Source of the DNA: Pseudomonadota bacterium
GTDB taxonomy: Bacteria; Babelota; Babeliae; Babelales; CAIQNR01
Assembly: GCA_027487215.1 (NCBI GenBank)
Contig: JAIYDZ010000007.1
Coordinates: 1 to 64,000 of the forward strand
DNA: 64,000 nt
Direction of reading: 5' to 3'
Part shown: in pieces, positions 17,444-26,412 of the stretch
How the letters are laid out: each line of letters starts with the position of its first letter
Position numbering within the stretch: position 1 is the first letter of the stretch
Notes under the pieces: generated by a model
The model's database searches: none
What the model saw: only the letters and a program-made list of their open reading frames with translations
What the model was told of the DNA's origin: nothing
Program-made: the position numbers and the translations under genes

Positions 17444-18538
17444 TTATTTTACGATTCCGACAACCAGCTCGGTAAAAATTAAAATAATAATAAGAACTGA
17501 CAGAAGATCTTCTCGAATAGCATTAACCTGTTCTTGGTAAATGGTTCGCACTTCACGAATGATTGAAAGCTTTTTATCAATCGCTTTACGCAGTGCATCC
17601 AGTTCAAGTTTGGTAACCAGTAGATCATAAATTTCTGAATAGTACACATCGCCTACTGTTTTGATTGAGCTGCCCAAGCGTTCAGTAATTACCGAGATAT
17701 CCACTTTCAATTTTGAAAGTTCGCTAATCGGATCGTACATAATACCAATGAACGGCATACAGTTTTTAAACGACGGTTTTTGTAATTTTTTGTTATACAC
17801 TTCATCTAACTTGCGATCAAGAACTGAACCAAAGTAACGAAGTTCAAGACGCTGAACAGTGGTTAACTCAAAGAAATCAAGCAGATCAAGCGCACTGCGG
17901 TCATACACAAATGCTGCTTCAGTATCAATGATTACTAAGTCTTCACGATAATAACCGGTCGCTGATTCTAAAATGTCTTCAATTTGAAACTGAGACATGT
18001 TTGTTTTTTCAAAACGTAATGCTGATGCAATTAAAGATCCATAACGTTCACGAACCTGAAGCGCAGTCATTTCAGAAATCGGTTCAATTGCAAGCACCAT
18101 ATAACAATCACGAAGATGGAAAAATTTTGGTTGTGCAACGTGAGCTTCAATTTTTTTAAATAACGTGTGTGCGTCTTTGCTGCTTTGTTCACGAAGTTGC
18201 GCATCAATGTCACTTAGTTGGTTACGCAATGAAGCCATTGTTCCTTTAAATGGAACCTGGTATACCATTGAAATGGCGCCAAAGTGATGAAGGTTGGCGT
18301 ACAACAGTTTTTCAGCGCTGTGTCCTGGAAGTCCAACAGTCAGAGGTTTGTGGTAACTTTTTAAATATTCAGGCCATGAACGGGGCATAATATGCATGTG
18401 TGATGAAGCTCTTACAGCATCGATGGTAATTTCATCACCAACGTCAAACGCATAAATAAGATAGACGGTTCCTGAAAAATGCTGCTCTTCGCGCACGGTC
18501 CCGGTTGCTTTAGAACTTATTTCATCAACTGAATGCAT
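17444..18538 (-). CDS. RMD1/YagE (DUF155) family protein
   Basis: The C-terminal third matches the DUF155 pattern. A long helix with regularly spaced acidic and basic residues (KLELDALRKAIDKKLSIIREVRTIYQ) is followed by a single C-terminal transmembrane segment (LLSVLIIILIFTELVVGIV). The preceding region contains the ALRFEKTN and YDRSALDLLDFFEL blocks. The best-known members are mitochondrial RMD1/RMND1 of eukaryotes; bacterial functions are not defined. It would be a C-tail-anchored inner-membrane protein with a cytosolic bulk. Fold-back repeats flank it on both sides. An 8-bp inverted repeat (AGGTGGAC / GTCCACCT) lies in its upstream region at 18574-18649. Confidence 0.65.
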   Translation of the reverse strand: MHSVDEISSKATGTVREEQHFSGTVYLIYAFDVGDEITIDAVRASSHMHIMPRSWPEYLKSYHKPLTVGLPGHSAEKLLYANLHHFGAISMVYQVPFKGTMASLRNQLSDIDAQLREQSSKDAHTLFKKIEAHVAQPKFFHLRDCYMVLAIEPISEMTALQVRERYGSLIASALRFEKTNMSQFQIEDILESATGYYREDLVIIDTEAAFVYDRSALDLLDFFELTTVQRLELRYFGSVLDRKLDEVYNKKLQKPSFKNCMPFIGIMYDPISELSKLKVDISVITERLGSSIKTVGDVYYSEIYDLLVTKLELDALRKAIDKKLSIIREVRTIYQEQVNAIREDLLSVLIIILIFTELVVGIVK

Positions 18539-18773
18539 AGTATCACGATCTCCGTTTAATAACGTTGTTTATGAGGTGGACACACTGTGCCACAACTCCC
18601 TTTGTTCGATCAAGAAAAATGAGTATTTTTGTATGGCCACAGTCCACCTGTATAAGCATAAGGTTACCATTAAACCTGCTGGTTGGCGATGCAAATTCTG
18701 TGATTAAGCTTATTTAAAGAACCGTTTTTTATTTTTCAAAGTCTTACTTTAATCACATTCTTTATATTTAAAG

Positions 18774-19240
18774 TTAGTGGCATTGTTATTCCGTTAATTT
18801 ACCACTTCCAGTTGGTAGGGCCTTTTGCAGGCAGCAATCAGGATGCTTCAAAGCGAGCACCCCGATACCCCACGCTTTTTTAATACACGCGCAGAATGCT
18901 TACGAAGAATCGTTAGGCGATTTTATCGTTTGCATGCCGCGCTGATGAGGTACCTTGCTTAACTATTTTTAATTGACTGTAGGCTTTAAAAGTTAAAAAG
19001 TAAAAGTCGACAGGTCTACCAAGGGCTACGGACATAAGCCAAAACCAGTTCAATTGGTAAAAACGGATCGTGTATAAAAAGTCCACATAAGCGCGAAATG
19101 CAGGCGACAAAACAGCGTTAGCTGTTCTTCGTAAGCATCTCGTCGCGTCGTGTTAAAAAAGAGATGGGGGTCTAGGGGGGTTAAATCTGGAACCCCCCTA
19201 GTGCTGCACGCAAGGTGCCCCACTAACTGTAAATTAAAAG
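18774..19240. repeat. Fold-back intergenic repeat, copy B
   Basis: Starts with the same terminus as copy A (TTAGTGGCATTGTTATTCCG). It contains both inverted arms (18892-18950 and 19092-19150), the middle segment with CAATTGGTAAAAACGGATCG, and the ACAGC/GCTGT hairpin with loop GTTA. The left inner hairpin reads AATCG...CGATT, against AACCG...CGGTT in copy C: paired changes that keep the stem. The right outer terminus is lost or degraded. Its right block with GGGGGTCTAGGGGGG recurs in copy D. The 18539-18773 part of this gap holds A/T-rich sequence with a CAAAGTCTTA tract shared with copies A and C. Confidence 0.82.
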
Positions 19241-19294
19241 AGGATAGTGTTTAGAAAATAAAACACTCGCTGCATGCGTAATCTACTAAGAGGT

Positions 19295-21118
19295 TTAATC
19301 TTTTTTCAAAATACTCAAGAACGCTTCTTGTGGCACTTCCACGTTACCAATCTGTTTCATACGTTTTTTACCTTCTTTTTGTTTTTCAAGAAGTTTACGT
19401 TTACGAGAAATGTCACCACCGTAACATTTTGCCGTCACGTTTTTACGCATAGCTGAAACTGTTTCACGTGCAATAACGTTAGCACCAATTGCTGCTTGAA
19501 TTGCAACTTCAAAAAGCTGGCGCGGGATTACTTTACGTAATTTTGCTACCAGGTCTCTGCCGATGTAATAAGAGTTTTCGCGGTGAATAATAACTGCAAG
19601 TGCGTCAACTGGTTTACCGTTAAGAAGAATGTCCATTTTAACAAGATCAGCTTCTTGATAGCCTGCAATTTCGTAATCAAAGCTTGCGTATCCAGAGCTG
19701 AGTGATTTGATCTGATCATAAAAATCAGAAGCCACTTCATTAAGTGGTAATTTGTAGCGCAAAATAATGCGGCGTTCATCAAGATGTTTCATATCAATCT
19801 GAGTACCGCGTCTTTTTTGACAGAGCTCCATAATGTTTCCCAAATATTCTTGGGGCACAATAATGGTTGCATCAATAATTGGTTCAAAAATTTCTTTAAT
19901 GTAGTTGCGTTCAGGAAAGTCAGCTGGGTTTTCAATAACTTTTTCTGTGTCATTAGTTAAAATCAGGCTGTAACGCACGCTTGGCGCAGTTGCAATAACT
20001 GCCATATTGTATTCTTGTTCAAGACGTTGTTTAAACACGTCCATATGCAGCAGTCCTAAAAATCCGCAGTGAAAACCAAGACCAAGTGCAGGAGAACTTT
20101 TTTTCTCAACAGAAACACTGGCATCATTTAAGGTAAGTTTTTCAATAGCATCACGCAGTGCTTCAAAATCAGAGTTTTCAACAGGGAAAATTCCGGCAAA
20201 CACCATTGGTTTTGCAGGTTTAAATCCTGGAAATGGTTCAACTGGTTGTTTTGAAATGTGAATAGTTTCACCGATACGCGCTTCTTTAACCGATTTCATA
20301 CCGGTAATAAGATAACCTACTTGACCAGCATACAGTACGTTAGTTGAGGTTGGTTCTGGGTACATAAGGCCAATATCAAGCACTTCATAACTTGAACCTG
20401 CTTGAGAAAGGGTAACCATATCACCTTTTTTAATCATACCATCACGCACTGCAATCAAACAGATAACACCACGGTATTCGTCAAACCATGAGTCAAACAA
20501 CAACGCTTTGGTTGGTTTTTCACGGCTTGCAACTGGTGCAGGCATGCGTTCAACTACCGCATTTAAAATTTCAGTTATCCCAATTCCTGTTTTTGCTGAA
20601 GCAAGAATGAGTTCGTTTTCTTTAAAATCAAACAGCGTATCAAGTTCACGCGCAACGCGCGGTACGTCTGCGGTAGCCATATCAATTTTATTTAAAATAG
20701 GAACAATAGTCAGATCCTGATCAAACGCGAGATAAAAGTTTGCAATTGTTTGTGCTTGGACACCTTGTGCAGCGTCGACAAGCAGTAGCGCGCCTTGGCA
20801 TGCATAGAGTGAACGGGATACTTCATAACTAAAGTCAACGTGACCAGGAGTATCAATAAGATTTAAAAGATACTGTTCACCTTTATATTCATACACCATC
20901 GAAGCGCTTTGGGCTTTGACGGTGATGCCCCGTTCTTTTTCAACTTGAAGTTTGTCCAAAAATTGTTCGTTTTTGTGACGAGTTGAAAGAGTACCAGTAA
21001 CTTCTAAAAGACGGTCTGAAAGAGTTGATTTTCCATGATCGATATGAGCAATCACAGAAAAGTTTCTAATTCTATCGGGGGTAAAGGAGGCAATCAGTTC
21101 ACTTGTTATTATTTTCAT
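19295..21118 (-). CDS. lepA: Elongation factor 4 (LepA), ribosomal back-translocase
   Basis: A translational GTPase that acts on stalled or mis-translocated ribosomes. G1 is AHIDHGKST, G3 DTPGH and G4 NKID, followed by EF-G-like domains and the LepA-specific C-terminus (YGGDISRKRKLLEKQKEGKKRMK). The ATG at 21118 (MKIITSE) gives 607 residues, the normal length; the first ATG at 21151 would add an unlikely MCFVFFVTRIP. Divergent from gyrA across about 220 bases. Confidence 0.96.
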   Translation of the reverse strand: MKIITSELIASFTPDRIRNFSVIAHIDHGKSTLSDRLLEVTGTLSTRHKNEQFLDKLQVEKERGITVKAQSASMVYEYKGEQYLLNLIDTPGHVDFSYEVSRSLYACQGALLLVDAAQGVQAQTIANFYLAFDQDLTIVPILNKIDMATADVPRVARELDTLFDFKENELILASAKTGIGITEILNAVVERMPAPVASREKPTKALLFDSWFDEYRGVICLIAVRDGMIKKGDMVTLSQAGSSYEVLDIGLMYPEPTSTNVLYAGQVGYLITGMKSVKEARIGETIHISKQPVEPFPGFKPAKPMVFAGIFPVENSDFEALRDAIEKLTLNDASVSVEKKSSPALGLGFHCGFLGLLHMDVFKQRLEQEYNMAVIATAPSVRYSLILTNDTEKVIENPADFPERNYIKEIFEPIIDATIIVPQEYLGNIMELCQKRRGTQIDMKHLDERRIILRYKLPLNEVASDFYDQIKSLSSGYASFDYEIAGYQEADLVKMDILLNGKPVDALAVIIHRENSYYIGRDLVAKLRKVIPRQLFEVAIQAAIGANVIARETVSAMRKNVTAKCYGGDISRKRKLLEKQKEGKKRMKQIGNVEVPQEAFLSILKKD

Positions 21119-21179
21119 GGGTATCCGCGTTACGAAAAAAACAAAGCACACGTAACTGGTAGCCTATCCAAAATTCGTC

Positions 21180-21272
21180 GCTTGCGCAAGCATTAGACCC
21201 TTACAATGCGGCCTTCTTACTCCCTTATTCTTGTCTTATTATTGTGTTCGGGGTATCATGTTCCGGGACATG
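21180..21272. promoter_or_regulatory. Palindromic sites in the lepA-gyrA divergent region
   Basis: GCTTGCGCAAGC (21180-21191) is a perfect 12-bp palindrome, and CATGTTCCGGGACATG (21257-21272) is palindromic at 14 of 16 positions. Both lie between divergent genes, where operators are expected. No regulator is identified; function is a guess. Confidence 0.3.
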
Positions 21273-21339
21273 CAAGCAATCGTAATTTCCATTTATCCGC
21301 ATACAGTGCGGGTTACTTTAATTTCAGAGGGTACAGAGT

Positions 21340-24108
21340 ATGGCAGCTGAAACCAACCAAGATACGGTTTTAAAAGGATCCAAGCCGATCTTAATTGAAG
21401 AAGAGTTAAAAAATTCATTTTTAGACTATGCCATGTCGGTTGTGGTCAGTCGTGCAATTCCTGACGTGCGAGATGGGCTTAAACCTGTTCATCGTCGTGT
21501 GCTGTATGCAATGCATGAACTTGGTTACCACCATGACAAGCCGTATCGCAAATCGGTACGTGTAGTTGGTGACGTGCTTGGTAAATATCATCCACATGGT
21601 GACCAGGCAGTGTACAATACCATGGTTGGTATGGTACAGGATTTTGCCAAACGCTATCCGCTTCTTGATGGTCAAGGAAACTGGGGTTCGGTTGACGGTG
21701 ATAACGCAGCGGCTATGCGTTATACCGAAGTAAGAATGGAAAAAATTACTCAAGAATTGCTTGCTGATATTGAAAAAAATACTGTTCCTTTTGTACCAAA
21801 CTTCGATGAGTCAACCACTGAACCGGTTATTTTGCCAAGCCGTTTACCTAATCTGTTGATTAACGGAACTGCTGGTATTGCAGTAGGGATGGCAACTTCG
21901 ATTCCTCCTCATAATTTGGGTGAAGTAATTGATGGATGCTTGGCATTCTTAGACAACGAAGCAATTACAGAAGATGAACTTATTAAATTAATTCCTGCTC
22001 CTGATTTTCCAACAGGCGGTATTATTTGTGGTCTTGCTGGCGTCATTAAAGCGTACAAAACTGGACGTGGGAACGTACTTGTGCGTGGCGTAACTGAAAT
22101 TCAAGAAACCAAAAAAGGTTCAGCAATTATCATTTCTGAGCTTCCTTATCAGGTAAACAAAGCTGAACTGATTATTAAAATTGCTGATCTTGTTAAAAAT
22201 AAAGAAATTGATGGAATTACCAACATTCGTGATGAATCTGACAAACGCGGTATGCGGGTGGTTATTGAAGTTCGTCGCGGTGAAATTCCTGATGTTATTT
22301 TAAACCAACTTTATAAACACACTTCGCTTCAAACTTCAATCTCTATTTTAAGTTTGGCGTTGCTTGATAACCGTCCGCTTGTGTTTACGCTTCGTGAGTT
22401 GGTGCGTCAGTTTTTACTGCATCGTGAAACAATTGTGTACAAGCGTACCGTGTACGACCTTGAACGAGCAAAAGCACGTGAACACCTTCTTGAAGGTTTT
22501 ATTATCGCACTTGATAATATTGATAGTGTGGTTCAACTTATTAAAAAATCTGCAAATGCTGAAGAAGCTATTGAAGCTTTGGGCAGAGCGTACAAATTCT
22601 CTCTTGAACAAGCAAAAGCTATTCTTGAGATGCGTTTACAACGTTTGACCGGTATGGAGCATGAAAAAATTCATGCAGAAATTGGTGATATTAAATCACG
22701 CATTGTGTACTTGCAATCGGTTATTAACCAACGCGATGTTCTTAAAAAAGAAATTCGTGAAGAGTTAGTATTTATCAAAGCTACCTACTCAAATCCACGT
22801 CGCACAAAAATTGAAAACACCTACGAATCATTAACAGATGTTGATTTAATTCCTGACGAAGAAGTGGTTGTGACGTTGACCCAAAAAGGGTACGTCAAAC
22901 GAGTACTTCTTAACACCTACGAAGTGCAACATCGTGGTGGTAAAGGTAAGATGGGTATGCAAAAGTTAGATGATTCAGATGATTTAGTGCGCGATATGTT
23001 CGTGGCAAAAAGTCATGATGAACTTCTGTTTTTTACCAATCTTGGACGTGTATACAGTCTTCCTGTGTACCAAATTCCAGAAGGTTCACGTACTGCCAAA
23101 GGCCGTGCAGTGGTCAACTTACTTCAACTTAATGAAGGCGAAACGGTTGTCCGTCTGTTGTGTATGCGTGACATGGAACAAAAACAGATTGTGATGGTAA
23201 CCAGAAATGGTGTTATCAAGAAAACTGATGCACAAGCGTTTGCCAAGATTCGTGTATCGGGTATCCGTGCACTGGGTCTTCGTGATAATGATCAACTTTC
23301 ATTCTGTGGTGTAAGTTCTGGTAACGACTTTATCGTGCTTGCAACTGCTCATGGACAAGGTATCAGATTTAAAGAGTCTGAAGTTCGTTCAATGGGTCGC
23401 CAAGCAGAAGGCGTGATGGGTATCAGACTCCGCGAAAACGACTTTGTGGTTGGTATGGAAATTATTGATGATGAAAACAAAAACATCCTGTTTGCAACAG
23501 CAAATGGCTATGGAAAACAGACCCGTGTGGGCGATTTCCGTGTAGCACATCGTGGCGGTATAGGGGTAAGAACTATTCCAACCGATCGTCGTAACGGTGA
23601 TGTGATTGGACTGGTTATTATCAGTGAACTTTCACATATTCTACTCATTGATGATAACGGTAAGATTATTCACATGTTGCCAACAGAAGTACGCACTATG
23701 GGACGCCAAGCAAAAGGTGTACGACTCATTCGTTTAGATTCAGGACGCCGTCTTGCTTCAATCGTGGCGTTTGAATCAGAATCAGATAATGAGCATGGTG
23801 AAGGTGTTGATGGTCAAGAAGGCGGTTCAGAAACTGAAGAAGTAGTAAACTTGAAACGTGTTTCACCGGCAAAGACTGCAAAAGTAAAAGCTGATGATGC
23901 AAACGATCAAGAAGTTTCTTTAGAAGAACCATCTGATGAGTCAGAGGACATGGTGACATTCCCTTCAGCAACGTCTCAAGAACCGGTTCAGTTTAGTGGA
24001 CCAGTTTCTGGAGAGTCGCAACGTTCAGCAGCGGCAACGCTTCTTGAAGATGAAGAACCAACGCTTGGTAGTAATTCCGATGATTCAAGCCAAATGATGA
24101 TGTTTTAA
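21340..24108 (+). CDS. gyrA: DNA gyrase subunit A
   Basis: Breaks and rejoins DNA in the A2B2 gyrase. The active-site Tyr is residue 128 (AAMRYTEVR). The C-terminal beta-pinwheel starts near residue 510 and has a GyrA box QHRGGKG, one residue off the usual QRRGGKG, supporting gyrase rather than ParC. After the pinwheel comes an acidic ~100-residue tail, longer than usual (922 residues in all). In the quinolone-determining region the protein reads HPHGDQAVYNT: Gln89 and Asn93 stand where E. coli has Ser83 and Asp87. GAGGG precedes the ATG. Confidence 0.95.
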   Translation: MAAETNQDTVLKGSKPILIEEELKNSFLDYAMSVVVSRAIPDVRDGLKPVHRRVLYAMHELGYHHDKPYRKSVRVVGDVLGKYHPHGDQAVYNTMVGMVQDFAKRYPLLDGQGNWGSVDGDNAAAMRYTEVRMEKITQELLADIEKNTVPFVPNFDESTTEPVILPSRLPNLLINGTAGIAVGMATSIPPHNLGEVIDGCLAFLDNEAITEDELIKLIPAPDFPTGGIICGLAGVIKAYKTGRGNVLVRGVTEIQETKKGSAIIISELPYQVNKAELIIKIADLVKNKEIDGITNIRDESDKRGMRVVIEVRRGEIPDVILNQLYKHTSLQTSISILSLALLDNRPLVFTLRELVRQFLLHRETIVYKRTVYDLERAKAREHLLEGFIIALDNIDSVVQLIKKSANAEEAIEALGRAYKFSLEQAKAILEMRLQRLTGMEHEKIHAEIGDIKSRIVYLQSVINQRDVLKKEIREELVFIKATYSNPRRTKIENTYESLTDVDLIPDEEVVVTLTQKGYVKRVLLNTYEVQHRGGKGKMGMQKLDDSDDLVRDMFVAKSHDELLFFTNLGRVYSLPVYQIPEGSRTAKGRAVVNLLQLNEGETVVRLLCMRDMEQKQIVMVTRNGVIKKTDAQAFAKIRVSGIRALGLRDNDQLSFCGVSSGNDFIVLATAHGQGIRFKESEVRSMGRQAEGVMGIRLRENDFVVGMEIIDDENKNILFATANGYGKQTRVGDFRVAHRGGIGVRTIPTDRRNGDVIGLVIISELSHILLIDDNGKIIHMLPTEVRTMGRQAKGVRLIRLDSGRRLASIVAFESESDNEHGEGVDGQEGGSETEEVVNLKRVSPAKTAKVKADDANDQEVSLEEPSDESEDMVTFPSATSQEPVQFSGPVSGESQRSAAATLLEDEEPTLGSNSDDSSQMMMF

Positions 24109-24135
24109 TATATTCATTTAGTTAAACAATCTTAT

Positions 24136-24179
24136 AAAGAGCCTTTTAAGAGTAATTCTTGAAGGGCTCTTTTGTTTTT
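24136..24179 (+). terminator. gyrA terminator
   Basis: A 16-bp stem with several G-U pairs (24136-24151 with 24157-24172), loop GTAAT, followed by TGTTTTTG. Confidence 0.85.
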
Positions 24180-24215
24180 GTGTGCTGATTTTAATAGATC
24201 CAACAGAGGCTAGTT

Positions 24216-24243
24216 TTGACAAACAGCGTGTCCCTGGTACTCT
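24216..24243 (+). promoter_or_regulatory. Probable dprA promoter
   Basis: TTGACA (24216-24221), 16 bases, TACTCT (24238-24243). It begins just after the gyrA terminator and about 25 bases before the dprA ATG. Confidence 0.45.
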
Positions 24244-24267
24244 ACCTTGCAGGTCAAGGGGGACTTT

Positions 24268-25386
24268 ATGGATACAATTACCAAAACATTATTACATCTT
24301 TCGTTGGTTCCGCAGGTGGGCCCAGCAGCTATTTCAAAACTGATTCCATTACTTACACAAGGGACTGATCTTTATCGTCTTTCGGTGGCTGAAGTTGCTC
24401 AGTGTGGTATTACTACTGTTACTGCAACGGCCATTGTGCAAGGTCTTCAAGATGATTCACTTTTAAAAAAAGAGCTGTCGCTTTTAACTCAACACCCAAA
24501 TATTTCGGTCGTAACTGTATGCGATACCTGGTATCCAGAACTTCTCAAAACTATTCATATACCGCCCACGATTTTGTATGTCCAAGGCGATGGAGCAAGC
24601 TTTAATAAGGGTATTGCTCTTGTGGGGGCGCGTGCTGCTAATGAATACGGTAAAAAAGTAGTCAATCGATTAGTTCCAGATCTGGTTGCGCAAGGATGGT
24701 CAATTGTTAGTGGCGGAGCCTATGGAGTTGATACTTTTTGTCATCAAGCGACTCTTGAGGCTGGTGGACGTACCGTCGTCGTTTTGGGTTCAGGTCTTTT
24801 ACAACCGTACCCTCAACAAAATATAAAATTATTTAAAGCGGTCGCTGACAACGGTGGCGTGGTAATCAGCTCCTTTCCTTTAACCATGGAAGGATTGCCT
24901 CATAATTTTCCTGCGCGTAATAGAATTATAGCCGGCATGTCACAAGGGACTATCGTAGTGCAAGCTGCTCAAAAAAGTGGTGCGTTAATTACTGCTCAGT
25001 TTGCTTTGGATGAAGGACGCTCGGTGTTTGCTGTCCCAGGACCTATTAATGACCCTTTAAGCGCCGGGTGTCATGCATTAATTACGCAAGGAGCGCGCCT
25101 TATTTCTTGTGCCGATGATGTGGTTCAGGAGTTTGGGGTGAGTGCTGACAGAGTTGTGATACCCGTTCCGGTCCAACAGCGCATTACCTTTGAACCGATG
25201 TTAAAAGAGCCCAAAAAAGATGAAAAAGTTGATCCGATTGTGGCTGTATGCAAAGAACCTCAGTCACTTGACCAGTTGATTGCTGTTACCAAAATAAGCG
25301 AGCAAGGGGTACGAGATCGGCTGTTTGAGCTTGAGCTTGAAGGGGTGATAACACAGAATTTTGCTGGATTATGGGAAACAATCTAA
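24268..25386 (+). CDS. dprA: DNA-processing protein DprA (Smf)
   Basis: Binds incoming single-stranded DNA and loads RecA during natural transformation. An N-terminal helix-hairpin-helix-like region (LVPQVGPAAISKL) precedes the Rossmann-like core (VGARAANEYG, VSGGAYGVDTFCH, FPARNRIIAGMS, SGALITAQFALDEGRSVFAVPG). A C-terminal winged-helix region follows (about 310-372). The ATG at 24268 follows AAGGGGGA; an in-frame TTG at 24247 is less likely. The length of 372 residues is standard. A DNA-uptake role in this organism is inferred only from the family. Confidence 0.93.
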   Translation: MDTITKTLLHLSLVPQVGPAAISKLIPLLTQGTDLYRLSVAEVAQCGITTVTATAIVQGLQDDSLLKKELSLLTQHPNISVVTVCDTWYPELLKTIHIPPTILYVQGDGASFNKGIALVGARAANEYGKKVVNRLVPDLVAQGWSIVSGGAYGVDTFCHQATLEAGGRTVVVLGSGLLQPYPQQNIKLFKAVADNGGVVISSFPLTMEGLPHNFPARNRIIAGMSQGTIVVQAAQKSGALITAQFALDEGRSVFAVPGPINDPLSAGCHALITQGARLISCADDVVQEFGVSADRVVIPVPVQQRITFEPMLKEPKKDEKVDPIVAVCKEPQSLDQLIAVTKISEQGVRDRLFELELEGVITQNFAGLWETI

Positions 25387-25442
25387 GTTCCATTTTTTAA
25401 AGTCTTAGCTAAAAACACATTTTCTTTATTTTTGATCTAATA

Positions 25443-25924
25443 TTAATGGCATTGTTATTTCGTAGTTTTCAATACTTCCAGTCGGTAGCGCCTTACACAG
25501 GCGGTGCCAAAGAGGTTTTGGCCAACCTCTCTGAACTCTGGGCCTTTTCAATACACACTTAAATTGACATGAAGAACCGCTTTTCGGTTTTGTCACCGTC
25601 AAGTTAAGCTAATAAGGTACCTTACTTAGTTATTTTCAATCCACTTCTGGTTTTAAGTTTAAAGCGTAAAAGTCGACAAGTTGGCACTTGGCTAGGGACA
25701 GAAGCCAAAATCACCTCAATTGGTAAAAACGGATCGTGTACAAGAATTCCACATAAGCGCGAAATGCAGGCGATAAAACAGCTTCAGCTGTTCTTCGTAA
25801 GCATCTCGTCGCGTGTATTGAAAGGTCTGGGAGTTAAGAGGGGGTTGACCAGAACTCCCTCTTGCCCTGCGTGGGAACGCTCCCAAGTACTGCAATTGAT
25901 AAAATAAAGGGAATAACAATACTG
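25443..25924. repeat. Fold-back intergenic repeat, copy C
   Basis: Left terminus TTAATGGCATTGTTATTTCG at 25443; right end GAATAACAATACT to 25924. The block at about 25495-25555 (CCAAAGAGGTTTTGGCCAACC) is nearly the exact reverse complement of the right-arm block of copy A at about 17155-17215, showing that left and right arms are homologous inverted sequences. Inner hairpins are AACCG/CGGTT and ACAGC, TTCA, GCTGT. It fills most of the dprA-rpmF gap. The remaining 25925-26093 holds a run of 17 T (25970-25986) and the rpmF leader. Confidence 0.85.
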
Positions 25925-26039
25925 TGTCGTTTGATATGAAAAAATACTTTTAATTAAGATGAACGACTCTTTTTTTTTTTTTTTTTCGTTTTTGTTATCT
26001 TTAAGGGACCTTATTAAAAGGGGCCGTAAAGGCTGTTGT

Positions 26040-26054
26040 TCGCACTTGGTGCGA
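26040..26054 (+). promoter_or_regulatory. Small hairpin in the rpmF leader
   Basis: TCGCAC, TTG, GTGCGA forms a 6-bp stem followed a few bases later by TTTTT, 40 bases before the rpmF ATG. It could be an attenuator or a simple leader hairpin. Nothing further supports a specific mechanism. Confidence 0.3.
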
Positions 26055-26093
26055 GTTACTTTTTACCTATAAGAATGTCCAAGGAGTTATGTC

Positions 26094-26369
26094 ATGCCAG
26101 TACCAAAACGTAAACGCTCCCGCGCTCGTCGTGATAAGCGTTTTGCCAATAAAGGCATTAAAACAAGCATTTTTGCAGCATGCAAACAATGCAACGAGCC
26201 AAATCTTTCTCACACAGTATGTGCTTCATGCGGTTATTACAAAGGCCGTAAAGTTATGACAACTCGTGCTGAACGAGCAGTCAAACGTGCAGATGTACGT
26301 AAAGTACACGCAGACAAACAAGCAGCAATTGCTCAAAAAACTGGTGCAATTACCGAACCTGCTGAGTAA
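26094..26369 (+). CDS. rpmF: Ribosomal protein bL32
   Basis: Large-subunit ribosomal protein. The basic N-terminus (MPVPKRKRSRARRDKR) and the zinc ribbon CKQC...CASC with GYYKGRKV are diagnostic. The protein has 91 residues against the usual ~60, owing to a basic, Ala/Lys-rich C-terminal extension. AAGGAG lies just upstream. In many bacteria rpmF leads the plsX-fabH-fabD-fabG-acpP operon. Here it heads a run that includes FabD-like and ACP-like genes, with plsX, fabH, fabG and fabF missing. Confidence 0.95.
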   Translation: MPVPKRKRSRARRDKRFANKGIKTSIFAACKQCNEPNLSHTVCASCGYYKGRKVMTTRAERAVKRADVRKVHADKQAAIAQKTGAITEPAE

Positions 26370-26412
26370 AAAAGGTAGAGAGTAGGAGTTTAAAGCTGTT
26401 ACATAAGGACTT

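Noticed and set aside
18913-19110. Short minus-strand frames inside the fold-back repeats (also 25716-25919)
   Set aside because: The frames differ or are interrupted between copies while the hairpins are kept, so the element is non-coding.
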